NCBI RefSeq assembly: GCF_000336575.1
Contig: NZ_AOPO01000004.1
Coordinates: 186,001-250,000, forward strand
Reading direction: 5' to 3'
Source: Vreelandella titanicae BH1
Lineage (GTDB): Bacteria > Pseudomonadota > Gammaproteobacteria > Pseudomonadales > Halomonadaceae
Length of the DNA: 64,000 nt
Part shown: positions 52,789-61,964 of the stretch, one piece after another
Numbering within the stretch: the first letter of the stretch is position 1
How the letters are laid out: every line of letters starts with the position of its first letter
The notes under the pieces: model-generated
Databases searched by the model: none
What the model was told of the DNA's origin: nothing
The model's input: the letters and a program-made list of their open reading frames with translations, nothing else
Program-made: the position numbers and the translations under genes

Positions 52789-53524
52789 GATCAAGATCCT
52801 AATTCTCGGGGGAACCTCGGAGGCCAGCGCTCTGGCCAGTGCGGTTGCCAAGCGCGGGCTTCCCGCCATTTTCAGCTATGCGGGTCGCGTCGCTACGCCT
52901 AAACCCCAGCCGCTGCCGACCCGCATTGGCGGATTTGGCGGCGTTAGCGGACTTGCCGCCTTTGTGGCCCAGGAGCGCATCACCCATATCGTCGATGCCA
53001 CCCATCCCTTTGCCGCGCAGATGAGCACGAACGCGTTAGCCGCAGCGGCCCAGTGCGAGGTAAAGGTCATTGCCCTTACCCGGCCTGCCTGGCAACCCGT
53101 TGACGGTGACCAGTGGCACAGCGTGGCAAGTATCGATGAAGCCGTCAGCGCCCTGGCGGGCCCGCGCCAGCGGGTGCTGCTCGCCATTGGCCGCATGCAC
53201 CTTGCTGCTTTTGCCGCCCAGCCCCAGCACCATTACGTGCTGCGCTTGGTTGACCGACCTATAAGCCCATTACCACTGGCCGATGTCAGCACCGTGATTG
53301 ACCGAGGCCCGTTTACGCTGGAAGGCGATCTCGCCCTGCTTGAAGACCAGCGAATCCAGCGCATCGTGTGTAAAAATTCCGGCGGTGATGGAGCCGCCTC
53401 AAAACTGACCGCTGCCCGTAGGCTCGGCCTGCCCGTGGTGATGATAGAACGGCCAGCGCTGCCACCCCGCCATGAACTTCATCGTATTGATGACGTGATT
53501 AGCTGGCTTGATAGCCCCTCTTAA
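52787..53524 (+). CDS. cobK: Precorrin-6A reductase
   Basis: In this 245-residue protein KILILGGTSEASALASAVAK is the NADPH-binding start of CobK/CbiJ, followed by DATHPFAAQMSTNALAAAA and KNSGGDGAASKLTAARRLG near the C-terminus. It reduces the macrocycle of precorrin-6A to precorrin-6B. It is the only plus-strand cob gene here and shares its start codon region with cobL, so their promoters must lie within each other's coding sequence. Confidence 0.96.
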   Translation: MIKILILGGTSEASALASAVAKRGLPAIFSYAGRVATPKPQPLPTRIGGFGGVSGLAAFVAQERITHIVDATHPFAAQMSTNALAAAAQCEVKVIALTRPAWQPVDGDQWHSVASIDEAVSALAGPRQRVLLAIGRMHLAAFAAQPQHHYVLRLVDRPISPLPLADVSTVIDRGPFTLEGDLALLEDQRIQRIVCKNSGGDGAASKLTAARRLGLPVVMIERPALPPRHELHRIDDVISWLDSPS

Positions 53525-53536
53525 TCTTCAGTACGT

Positions 53537-54286
53537 TTAATCAGCCGAGCGCGGCGTATAAACCAGCGGCGATCCACTGCGGTCAATCAGTCGTGTCTGC
53601 TGTGAGCCGACGATCACCAGCGTGCGCATATCGGCCATGTCCGGCGTTGCCTCGCCTAGCGTGGTGACGCGAATCGACTCTTCCGGCGTGGAAACCGCCC
53701 GGGCGAAAATGATCAGCCTATCCGGCCCGCAGACTTCCCGCAGTATGTCCAGCGTGCGCTCGAAGCCCGCTGGGCGTGCCTTGGAGCGGGGATTGTAAAA
53801 CGCCATGGCGAAGTCGGCCTCAGCGGCCAGGCGCAGGCGCTTTTCAATCAGTGCCCAGGGCTTCAAATTGTCGGATAGATTAATGCAGCAGAAGTCGTGC
53901 CCCAGCGGCGCGCCGACGCTTGCGCTGGCGGCCAGCATGGCGGAAATACCCGGCAGTACCTGAATATCCAGCGTGCGCATCTGGGCATCGCCCGCTTCCA
54001 GCGCCTCGAACACAGCAGCGGCCATGGCAAACACGCCAGGATCGCCGGAAGACACCACCACGACCCTATGACCCTCAAGCGCCAGCTGTAGCGCCTGCTC
54101 CGCCCGGCGAATCTCTTCACGGTTGTCCGAGCCGTGGCGGACTAATCCAGCACGTGGCGCGATCCGGTTAACGTAGGGCACATAGCCCACCACGTCGGAG
54201 GCTTCCTGCAGCGCAGCGGTTACCTCGGGAGTGACCATGGCCTCTGAGCCCGGCCCCAGGCCGACGATTTTCAGCCAGCCGCTCAT
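53537..54286 (-). CDS. cobJ: Precorrin-3B C17-methyltransferase
   Basis: This 249-residue protein has the corrin-methyltransferase motifs GLGPGSEAMVTPEVTAALQE, VVVVSSGDPGVFAMAAAVFE and MAFYNPRSKARPAGFERTLD. It carries out the ring contraction and C17 methylation that follow CobG in the aerobic route. It overlaps cobI by 4 bp. Confidence 0.97.
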   Translation of the reverse strand: MSGWLKIVGLGPGSEAMVTPEVTAALQEASDVVGYVPYVNRIAPRAGLVRHGSDNREEIRRAEQALQLALEGHRVVVVSSGDPGVFAMAAAVFEALEAGDAQMRTLDIQVLPGISAMLAASASVGAPLGHDFCCINLSDNLKPWALIEKRLRLAAEADFAMAFYNPRSKARPAGFERTLDILREVCGPDRLIIFARAVSTPEESIRVTTLGEATPDMADMRTLVIVGSQQTRLIDRSGSPLVYTPRSAD

Positions 54287-55008
54287 GGCCGCCTCCCGTG
54301 GCCATGGATCAGCACAATCGAGAAGTACGGCACGCTCTCGCCAACGTCCGCCAGCGGCAATACGCGTTGCTGCGACATGGCGGCGTACTCGATCAGCCAG
54401 GCTTCGCCTTCGCGGCCCGCGTGAACCAGGGCCCGACGAAGCTTGGCCAGGTTGCGGCCAATCTTCATCACTACCAGCGCATCGGTTTGGGCGATGCGCT
54501 CAGCCAATGCCTCTTCCGGTAGCGTGGCCATGAGCACGGTCAGGATGTCATCGCCCCAGGTAATTGGCTGGTCGGTGGCCGTCCACGCCGCCGACATGCC
54601 GGTAATCCCCGGCACTACCGAGACGGGCACGCGGTTCAACAGTCGCGTGTAGAGGTGCATGAAGGAGCCGTAGAAGAACGGGTCGCCTTCACACAGCACC
54701 ACCACATCGCACCCTGCCTCTGCCATCTCGATCAGTTGGGCCACGCTGCGTTCATAGAAAGCCGCCAGTAGCTCATTGTAGCGCGGGTCGTCGAAGGGAA
54801 TTTCCGTGGTGACCGGGTATTCCATGGGCAACTCGATCGCGCCGGGCGGGATCATGCCCTCCACGATGGTGCGGGCATGGCCGCAGCGGCCCTTCTTGCG
54901 GAAATACGCCACATGGGTCGCGCCGCGTATCAGACGGTCGGCGCGCACGCTCATTAAGTCCTGGCTGCCGGGGCCCAGCCCAACGCCATATATCGTTCCC
55001 TGGGTCAT
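54283..55008 (-). CDS. cobI: Precorrin-2 C20-methyltransferase
   Basis: The 241-residue protein has the motif GVGLGPGSQDLMSVRADRLI and CEGDPFFYGSFMHLYTRLL. It methylates C20 of precorrin-2 to give precorrin-3A. Its start overlaps the cobH stop (ATGA) and its stop overlaps the cobJ start. Confidence 0.97.
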   Translation of the reverse strand: MTQGTIYGVGLGPGSQDLMSVRADRLIRGATHVAYFRKKGRCGHARTIVEGMIPPGAIELPMEYPVTTEIPFDDPRYNELLAAFYERSVAQLIEMAEAGCDVVVLCEGDPFFYGSFMHLYTRLLNRVPVSVVPGITGMSAAWTATDQPITWGDDILTVLMATLPEEALAERIAQTDALVVMKIGRNLAKLRRALVHAGREGEAWLIEYAAMSQQRVLPLADVGESVPYFSIVLIHGHGRRP

Positions 55009-55634
55009 TCGATGCGATCCGCCATGGCGTTAATGGCCGCCACCGTGACGGCGCTGCCGCCCAGGCGACCGCGTACGATACAGCTGGGTAGCGCTGGGTT
55101 CGCCAGCAGCGCTTCCTTGGATTCCGCCGCGCCGACAAAACCTACCGGGCAGCCGATGATCGCCGCCGGGCGCGGGCATGCCGGGTCTTCGAGCATATTG
55201 AGCAGATGAAACAGCGCGGTGGGTGCGTTGCCAATGGCGACCACGGCGCCTTCCAGGTGCGGCCGCCACAGCTCCAGCGCCGCCGCTGAGCGGGTGTTGG
55301 CCATTTCCTGGGCGAGGCCGGGCGTGCGCTCATCGTTGAGGGTGCAGATGACTTCGTTGTCAGCGGGTAGCCGCTTGCGGGTGATGCCTTCCGAGACCAT
55401 GCGGGCATCGCAGAGAATTGGAGCGCCCTGCTCTAACGCGGCACGGGCCTTATTGACCACGTCATTTTGAAAATGAATATAGGCGGCCAATTCCACCAGC
55501 CCGGCGGCGTGAATCATGCGCACCGCCACGGTCTCTTCTTCCACTGAAAAGCGGCCAAGCTCGGCTTCACTGCGAATAATCGCAAACGACTCCCGGTAAA
55601 TCGCCGGGCCACTGGTTTCGTACTTATAGGGCAC
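55005..55634 (-). CDS. cobH: Precorrin-8X methylmutase
   Basis: In this 209-residue protein the catalytic His is in VAVRMIHAAGLVELAAYI near residue 42; APILCDARMVSEGITRKRL and IIGCPVGFVGAAESKEAL are further family blocks. It moves the C11 methyl group to C12 to make hydrogenobyrinic acid. The start is GTG (55634) with a ggaga ribosome site. Confidence 0.95.
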   Translation of the reverse strand: MPYKYETSGPAIYRESFAIIRSEAELGRFSVEEETVAVRMIHAAGLVELAAYIHFQNDVVNKARAALEQGAPILCDARMVSEGITRKRLPADNEVICTLNDERTPGLAQEMANTRSAAALELWRPHLEGAVVAIGNAPTALFHLLNMLEDPACPRPAAIIGCPVGFVGAAESKEALLANPALPSCIVRGRLGGSAVTVAAINAMADRIE

Positions 55635-55684
55635 CCAAACTCTCCAAATAAACTAATTCGCAGTTGCTGGTCTGCAAGGCATCC

Positions 55685-55834
55685 GTGCCAGGGCAGGTTT
55701 CCGCGAGGGCGCTGTGAAATCATCCACGAGCGCTACTTTCGACATCTGACCGCCATGGATGGCGGAAATGCCGGAAATGTCGGGAACATTTTCCGGCACT
55801 GGAAAAAGACCCTCGCTACAACCTGCCCTGGCAC
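55685..55834. repeat. 150-bp inverted-repeat element between cobG and cobH
   Basis: Arms gtgccagggcaggtt at 55685-55699 and its perfect inverse at 55820-55834, with looser pairing to 26 bp, flank a spacer that contains two further hairpins (CCGCCATGGATGGCGG and CCGGAAAATGTTCCCGACAT). It has no coding capacity and lies in the 247-bp gap between cobG and cobH, the only large gap within that operon. Confidence 0.6.
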
Positions 55835-55880
55835 TCAGCTATCCAGCATATAAGCCACTATTTTTTTAATCTCGATAAAC

Positions 55881-57035
55881 CTAATGGCTTTCGCTGAGCT
55901 TTCTAATAACATCCAACGCCTCACTCTCTGTGAGGCCTGACTTAACCGGCGTGCTATCGGCGCGGCCATTGATTATCACGTCAAAGCGACCATCGCGGCC
56001 GGTAAGACACAGCGCTGCCGGTCGTTGGCGGGCGCAGCCTTTAGCGCAGCCGGATATATGCACGGTTCCCTCCATCCAGCCGCTTAGCTGCTCGGCAAGC
56101 GGCTGGGTGGCGACACTCGCCTGTTCGCAAAAGGGCGCGCCGGGGCAGGCATCCATCGCTAGCCGCGGGTCGCTATTATGGCGGATCAAGCCATCCACCG
56201 CGGGTAGTGTATCGCAATCCTGCAACAACAGACGCCGCCAGGGGGTGACCTGCACGCTGCTGACTGTTTGCGAGACAGCATTACGTAGCGTGTTAGCGGC
56301 CACCCGGCCAAAAGGCAGGCCAACCACCATGCCCTCGCGATGTTCGCCCAGCGCCAGCTTCTCGCCTGGGGATGCGGGGGCGGTATCAGCGGGCGCCCAA
56401 TCGGGCAGCGGTGCGGTATGCCGACGCATACGCCCGGCATCCCAGCCGCCGGTATCTACAAACCAGTGGGTCAGGCGTATCAGCTGCTCGACGACGGCCG
56501 CAGCATCGCTCACCGCCATACCTAGCGCGTAACCCTCGGCACGCACCAGCAGGCCGCCTTCCATTGAGCGCTCGATGCGAAAATCAGCGGCGCTGTCGCC
56601 AAGTACCGGCGCTTTTCCCGCATCGATGGCGATGCCCACCTTGCCGGGCATGGCGGCTAATTCACTGCCCCGCGTCTGCAACAGGCGGGCAATGGTAGGG
56701 GTGTCATCGCCCTTTTGCCAGGCGGGCGCCAGCATCAGCTGCGGCTGACGTTCTGCTTCCGGGTCGTCGCTCACCAACTGATGTTCGACCAGAAACGCCA
56801 TCAGCGGTGGCCAGCTTGCGTCGGTCACCCCGCGCAGCTGCAGGTTGGCCCGGCTGGTCAGCTCGATCAAACCGCTGCCGAAGGTCTCGGCGGCGTCGCA
56901 CAGTGCCACTACCTGTTCCCGCGAAAGCTGGCCCAGCGGCGGACGCACGCGTACAAGCCAACCATCGCCGGTGGCCATGGGTCGCCACGCGCCGGGGCAC
57001 CAGCCTTTAATGCGCGGGCTGGGCGACATGACCAT
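55881..57035 (-). CDS. cobG: Precorrin-3B synthase (CobG)
   Basis: This protein of about 384 residues has the siroheme and [4Fe-4S] cluster cysteines in MDACPGAPFCEQASV and HISGCAKGCARQR. It uses oxygen to make a gamma-lactone in precorrin-3A, which marks this as the aerobic pathway. The ATG at 57035 overlaps the cobN stop; a second ATG is at 57029. Longer open frames to 57218 run within cobN and are unlikely. Shorter than the 459 residues of the Pseudomonas denitrificans enzyme. Confidence 0.92.
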   Translation of the reverse strand: MVMSPSPRIKGWCPGAWRPMATGDGWLVRVRPPLGQLSREQVVALCDAAETFGSGLIELTSRANLQLRGVTDASWPPLMAFLVEHQLVSDDPEAERQPQLMLAPAWQKGDDTPTIARLLQTRGSELAAMPGKVGIAIDAGKAPVLGDSAADFRIERSMEGGLLVRAEGYALGMAVSDAAAVVEQLIRLTHWFVDTGGWDAGRMRRHTAPLPDWAPADTAPASPGEKLALGEHREGMVVGLPFGRVAANTLRNAVSQTVSSVQVTPWRRLLLQDCDTLPAVDGLIRHNSDPRLAMDACPGAPFCEQASVATQPLAEQLSGWMEGTVHISGCAKGCARQRPAALCLTGRDGRFDVIINGRADSTPVKSGLTESEALDVIRKLSESH

Positions 57036-60000
57036 GGGTCTCTTTGGCTTCGTCCATTTCCAGCAGCAGATCCTGAAGCGCCTGGCCGTGCTCGCCGGGG
57101 GCTTGCCACATGCCCCGCTGGGCGGCTTCGAGTAATCGTTCAGCCATCTCTTCCAAGGCGGCCGGGTTGTGCTCGCGGAGGAACTGCTGATTGGCTTTAT
57201 CGAGCACCAGAGCGTCACTCACCTGGGCGTACTGGTAGTCGGCAATCAGATCGGTGGTGGCGTCGTAGGCAAACAGGTAGTCCACCGTGACGGCCATCTC
57301 AAAGGCGCCTTTGTAGCCGTGCTCGCGCATGGCGTTGATCCACTTGGGGTTCAACACGCGCGAGCGAATCACCTTCGCCAGTTCTTCTTTCAGGGTGCGG
57401 ATCTTGGGCACCGCGGGGTTGGCGTGGTCGGCGTGGTAAATTTCCGGCGCCTTGCCGCTTAGCGAGCGGGTGGCGTTGGCCATGCCGCCCTGGAAGGCGT
57501 AGTAGCTGTTGGAATCGAGAATATCGTGCTCGCGATTGTCCTGGTTTTGCATCACCGCATCCAGCCCCTGGAGCTGCTGCTCGAACGCATTACGGGCGGC
57601 AGTGCCGGAGGCCTTGAACTGACCGTAGGCGTAGGCGCCTGCATCCATGTAGGCCTCGGCCAGATCGTCGGCGCTGTCCCAGGCGCGGTTTTCAATCAGC
57701 CGGTTAAGGCCCGCGCCGTATTCACCGGGCTTGTTGCCAAAGATGCGGTAGCTCGCCTCCTGGGCGGCCATCTCCGGGATCAGTCCCTGGTCTTCCAGTT
57801 CCTGCTGGCGGGAAAGCACCGCCTCGCGGATGGTGTTGCTGTTGCCCGGCTCTGCATAGCTCGCCACCGCCTGCACCGCGGCATCAAACAGGCGAATCAC
57901 GTTGGGGAAGGCGTCGCGGAAAAATCCCGACACCCGCAGCGTGACGTCTACCCGTGGGCGATTGAGCAACATCGAAGGAATGACTTCAAAGTCGCTCACC
58001 CGCTGGGAACCCAGCGACCAGATGGGCCGCACGCCCATTAGCGCGAAGGCCTGGGCGATGTCATCGCCACCGGTGCGCATGGTGGCGGTGCCCCAGATGG
58101 AGAGCCCCAACCGGCGTGGGTAGTCGCCGTGATCCTGTAGATAGCGTTCGACAAACGCCTGGGCGGATTTTTCGCCCAGCGTCCAGGCGGCGGGCGATGG
58201 AATCGAGCGGTTATCGACGCTGAAAAAGTTGCGCCCGGTGGGCAGCGTATCCAGCCGCCCCCGGCTGGGGGCGCCGCTGGGCCCGGCGGGCACGAAGATG
58301 CCCTCAAGGCCGTCGAGCAGCGACTGAATCTCCATCTTCACCCCGCGCTGCATGGTGACCCATAGCTGGTCCCGGGCGTAGCGCAGCTGCGCTGCCGTAT
58401 CGGGGTAATCCTGGGCCAGGTCATCCAGGCTGCCGTTGGCCAAGACGTAGTCGGCCACCCAGCGCTCGGCCAGCAGTTCCAGGCGTTCACGGGCATCAGC
58501 CCCGGTGCGCCAGGGGGTATCGAGCTGCTGGGTTAAAATGGCCGGCTCGGGCCCCTGCCAGGGCTCATTGCCCGCGGCTAACGGATCAAAATCCAATCCT
58601 AAATCGCTGGCCAGATTGTGCAGCAGGCCTCGGCTGGCCACCGCTTCGCCACGGGGTAGTCGCAACAGAGCCACCAAGGTGCCCGCCCGCTTCTCTTCAG
58701 GCGGCAGCGTGCCAAGAATATGCAGGCCGTGACGGATCTGCGATTCCTTGATGTCGCACAGGAAGGTATCCAGCTCGTTGAGAAGCTCGGCATCGTCGCT
58801 GGCGTGCGCCAGTTCCTGGTCGATGCCGGTATCACGCAGGTGGGCGAGAATCTGGCTACGTATCAGCGCTTCCCGGCGGGGATCCATATCCAGCGCTTGA
58901 TAATACTCGTCGGTGAGTGCTTCCAGCTCGGCCATGGGGCCGTAGAGTTCGGCCCGCGCCAGGGGCGGCATCAGGTGGTCGATAATCACCGCATGGCTGC
59001 GGCGCTTGGCCTGGGCGCCCTCGCCGGGGTCGTTGACGATAAACGGATAAAAGTGCGGCAGCGGCCCCAGGGCAATATCCGGCCAGCATTCCGCGCTCAA
59101 GGCGATGCTCTTACCCGGCAGCCACTCCAAATTACCGTGCTTACCCACGTGGATAACTGCATCGACCTGGTAGTGCTCACGCAGCCAAAAATAAAACGCC
59201 AGGTAGCTGTGAGGCGGCGCCAGCTCCATATCGTGGTAGGACTGGGTGAGATCGTCGATAAAGTCGCGCTCCGGCTGGATACCCACGAAGGTCTCACCCA
59301 AACGAACACCCGCGATCATCAAGCGTCCCTGGCGGCACTTGGGGTCTTCGTGAGGCTCGCCCCAGCGCGTCCACACGGTTTCCTGCAGCTCGGTGGGCAG
59401 GGTTTGAAACCAAGCCAGGTAGTCGTCAACGCTAATGCTCTGCCAGCAGGCGCGCTGGTCGAGGCTGCCGTGATCGTTGGTCACCGCCCCCTGAAGCTGG
59501 CGGATCAATTCATCGCCATTTTCCGGCAGTTCGCTGAGCGGGTAACCCGACGCTTTCAGAGCGCCGAGAATCTGCAGCGTCGACGCAGGCGTATCCAGCC
59601 CGACCCCGTTACCGATCCGGCCATCGCGATTGGGGTAGTTGGCCATGATCAGCGCGACACGCTTCTGCCCGTTGGGGATCAGCCGCAGCGAACAAATGCG
59701 CCGTGCCAGCTCGGCCACAAAAGCGGCCCGCTCCGGGTGGATCACGTGGTGGGTCACCGCCAGCTGGCAGCGCGGGTTGTAGTGGGCTTCGGCTTTAAAA
59801 CCCACCGCCCGGGTGATGATGCGCCCATCCATCTCGGGGAGCACCACCTGCATGGCCACATCGCGGCTATGCAGCCCGGCGGCCATGCCCTGCCAGTCTT
59901 CCGATGTGCTGCTGGCAAGAATCGCCTGGAGCACCACGGGACGGCCTACAAAAAGATTGTCAGGTAGCTCTTCCCCCTGGGCATTCAGCCCGTCGGCGTT

Positions 60001-60843
60001 GCGATTGACCGCAAAGCTGGTGGTATTGATCACCAGCATGGCGCCGATCTGCTCAATCAGGTGATTGATAAAATCAATGCACGGCCCTTCTTTCAGGGAC
60101 GCCACGGCCACCGCCAACGGCTCCAGCCCCTGGTCTTTAAGCGCCGCTATCATGCCATCGGGTACGGCGGTGTTCGCCCCCTGCAAATGGCTGCGATAAA
60201 ACAGCAGCAGGCACACTGGCCGCCCTGGCACCTGGCGATCGCGCCACTCGCTGAGGCTGGACGCCTGCTGCTCCTGCGACGCATAAATCACCGCTGGCGG
60301 GATGACCTTGGGCTCCTGCCAGTCGCCCAGCTGTCTATCTATACACTCGCTGGCCATATACTCATTGGCGACAAAGCGCAGCAGCTGCTCGGCGTTATCG
60401 GTGCCACCCTCTCGCAGGTAGCGCCACACGCGATACGCGTCATCAAAAGCGATGGTGGAGTCTTCCAGCAGGGCGTCATCCGGGGCATCGCAGCCCGGCA
60501 CCATTATCAATTGACGCTCGGGTTTCGCCGCCGCCCAGGCCAGCAGGCGTTCGTGACCGTACTGCCAGTAGGCCTTGCCGCCCAGCAGCGAGACGATGAC
60601 CAACTGAGCCTTTTCCAGCACCCGGTCTTCGTAGAGATCGTAGGCGGCCGGTTTTACCAGGTTCATCCAGTTGGCCAGTCGCACCGAGGGGTACGCCTCG
60701 CCCAGACGGTCGACCGCCTGGGCCAGCGCCGACAGATTGCTATCGGCGGCGGAGAGTATCACGACCTCGGCAGGGCTCTGTTGCAGGTCGATGATGCCTT
60801 CATCATCGACAAAGCCTCCGGGCTTGGCGGCAAATAAGTGCAT
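57007..60843 (-). CDS. cobN: Cobaltochelatase subunit CobN
   Basis: This 1278-residue protein is the large porphyrin-binding subunit, related to magnesium chelatase subunit H. Markers are VIHVGKHGNLEWLPGKSIAL near residue 575 and the C-terminal HGYKGAFEMAVTVDYLFAYD. It inserts cobalt into hydrogenobyrinic a,c-diamide with CobS and CobT, which are not in this window. The start overlaps the cobW stop by one base (TAATG). Confidence 0.97.
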   Translation of the reverse strand: MHLFAAKPGGFVDDEGIIDLQQSPAEVVILSAADSNLSALAQAVDRLGEAYPSVRLANWMNLVKPAAYDLYEDRVLEKAQLVIVSLLGGKAYWQYGHERLLAWAAAKPERQLIMVPGCDAPDDALLEDSTIAFDDAYRVWRYLREGGTDNAEQLLRFVANEYMASECIDRQLGDWQEPKVIPPAVIYASQEQQASSLSEWRDRQVPGRPVCLLLFYRSHLQGANTAVPDGMIAALKDQGLEPLAVAVASLKEGPCIDFINHLIEQIGAMLVINTTSFAVNRNADGLNAQGEELPDNLFVGRPVVLQAILASSTSEDWQGMAAGLHSRDVAMQVVLPEMDGRIITRAVGFKAEAHYNPRCQLAVTHHVIHPERAAFVAELARRICSLRLIPNGQKRVALIMANYPNRDGRIGNGVGLDTPASTLQILGALKASGYPLSELPENGDELIRQLQGAVTNDHGSLDQRACWQSISVDDYLAWFQTLPTELQETVWTRWGEPHEDPKCRQGRLMIAGVRLGETFVGIQPERDFIDDLTQSYHDMELAPPHSYLAFYFWLREHYQVDAVIHVGKHGNLEWLPGKSIALSAECWPDIALGPLPHFYPFIVNDPGEGAQAKRRSHAVIIDHLMPPLARAELYGPMAELEALTDEYYQALDMDPRREALIRSQILAHLRDTGIDQELAHASDDAELLNELDTFLCDIKESQIRHGLHILGTLPPEEKRAGTLVALLRLPRGEAVASRGLLHNLASDLGLDFDPLAAGNEPWQGPEPAILTQQLDTPWRTGADARERLELLAERWVADYVLANGSLDDLAQDYPDTAAQLRYARDQLWVTMQRGVKMEIQSLLDGLEGIFVPAGPSGAPSRGRLDTLPTGRNFFSVDNRSIPSPAAWTLGEKSAQAFVERYLQDHGDYPRRLGLSIWGTATMRTGGDDIAQAFALMGVRPIWSLGSQRVSDFEVIPSMLLNRPRVDVTLRVSGFFRDAFPNVIRLFDAAVQAVASYAEPGNSNTIREAVLSRQQELEDQGLIPEMAAQEASYRIFGNKPGEYGAGLNRLIENRAWDSADDLAEAYMDAGAYAYGQFKASGTAARNAFEQQLQGLDAVMQNQDNREHDILDSNSYYAFQGGMANATRSLSGKAPEIYHADHANPAVPKIRTLKEELAKVIRSRVLNPKWINAMREHGYKGAFEMAVTVDYLFAYDATTDLIADYQYAQVSDALVLDKANQQFLREHNPAALEEMAERLLEAAQRGMWQAPGEHGQALQDLLLEMDEAKETHGHVAQPAH

Positions 60844-61964
60844 TAGCTAGCCGTATGCGCCTGTTCAGGGTTCATTTCGGCAGCGGCAAGTTCGTCCTGC
60901 AACAGCTGGCTATCCAGCGACTTGCCGATGATCACCAGTTGGGTCTGGCGCGTCTCGTCCTGGCTCCACAGCCGGTCGAAGTAGCCTTCCAGGCGCTCGC
61001 CCACCGCCTGGATGACCCGGCGCATGGGCTTGCCGGGAATCGCTGCAAAGCCTTTGGCGCGGTAGATTTCGTGGCTTTTCAGCAGCTGTTGCAGCTTGTC
61101 GGCCAAGATGTCGCCATCGACTTCGCCCAGGGTGATCACGCAGGAATCAAAGTTGTCGTGGGCGTGGTCGTGGTGAGCGCCTTCGGCGTGGTGCTTGTCG
61201 TGGTGATTGGTGATGCTATCAATATGCTCTTCGCTGGCTGCGCCGATACCCATCAGCGCTTCCAGCTGGGTGGTGTCGGTGGTCTGGGTCTGATCGATAA
61301 ACAGCGTTTTCACCGAGGCACTCACCCGCGCCTGAATCACTGCTTCCACCTTTGTGCGCTCTTCCGGGCTGAGCAGGTCGGCCTTGCTGACCAGCACCAG
61401 ATCCGCCGCGCTGAGCTGGTCATCGAGCAGCTCGCGCAGGCTGGGGTCGTGATCCAGGCTCTCGTCGGCGAGGCGCTGGGCGGCCACCTTCTCCACGTCG
61501 CTGGCATAGCGGCCGGCGGCCACGGCGGGGCCATCGATCACGGTAATAATCGCATCCACGGTGCAGTGCTGGCGGACGTCGGGCCAGTTGAACGCTTGCA
61601 CCAGCGGCTTGGGCAGCGCCAGGCCGCTGGTTTCGATCAGGATGTGGTCGATATCGTCGCGGCGGGCGACCAGCTTTTTCATGACCGGCAGAAATTCTTC
61701 TTCCACGGTGCAGCAGATACAGCCGTTGGCCAGTTCATAGATGCTGCCGTCTTCACCGTCTAGCTGCCCGCCTTCGCTACCCTCTTCACACCCCAGCGCA
61801 CAGCTACGCAGCAGGCTGGAGTCGATATCCTGTTCGCCGAACTCATTGACGATCACGGCGATCCGCTTGCCGGTCACCTGACGCAGAATATTGGCCAGCA
61901 GCGTGGTTTTGCCGCTGCCGAGAAAACCGGTCACGACCGTGGCAGGAATCTTATTCAATTGCAT
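60843..61964 (-). CDS. cobW: CobW-family GTPase metallochaperone
   Basis: In this 373-residue protein P-loop GFLGSGKTTLLANIL is near residue 15, the metal-binding ELANGCICCTVEEEF (CxCC) near residue 80, and a histidine-rich insert (HHDKHHAEGAHHDHAHD) near residue 250. The family (COG0523) delivers metal ions with GTP hydrolysis; in this position it probably supplies cobalt to CobN. It overlaps both cobB and cobN. Confidence 0.95.
   Translation of the reverse strand: MQLNKIPATVVTGFLGSGKTTLLANILRQVTGKRIAVIVNEFGEQDIDSSLLRSCALGCEEGSEGGQLDGEDGSIYELANGCICCTVEEEFLPVMKKLVARRDDIDHILIETSGLALPKPLVQAFNWPDVRQHCTVDAIITVIDGPAVAAGRYASDVEKVAAQRLADESLDHDPSLRELLDDQLSAADLVLVSKADLLSPEERTKVEAVIQARVSASVKTLFIDQTQTTDTTQLEALMGIGAASEEHIDSITNHHDKHHAEGAHHDHAHDNFDSCVITLGEVDGDILADKLQQLLKSHEIYRAKGFAAIPGKPMRRVIQAVGERLEGYFDRLWSQDETRQTQLVIIGKSLDSQLLQDELAAAEMNPEQAHTAS

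Noticed and set aside
55640-55880. Possible cobalamin riboswitch between cobG and cobH
   Set aside because: The GCCAGGG/CCCTGGC arms looked B12-box-like at first, but they are the ends of a symmetrical inverted repeat, and the conserved B12-box and kissing-loop pattern is not present.
57036-57218. N-terminal extension of cobG
   Set aside because: The open frame runs inside cobN, its amino-acid composition is unlike CobG, and a start with the expected position exists at 57035.
58720-59967. Long plus-strand open frame of 415 codons inside cobN
   Set aside because: It is antisense to a complete, conserved gene in GC-rich DNA, where long shadow frames are common; no recognisable domain.
60855-61763. 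Plus-strand open frame of 302 codons inside cobW
   Set aside because: Antisense shadow of a conserved gene; valine/histidine-rich without any motif.
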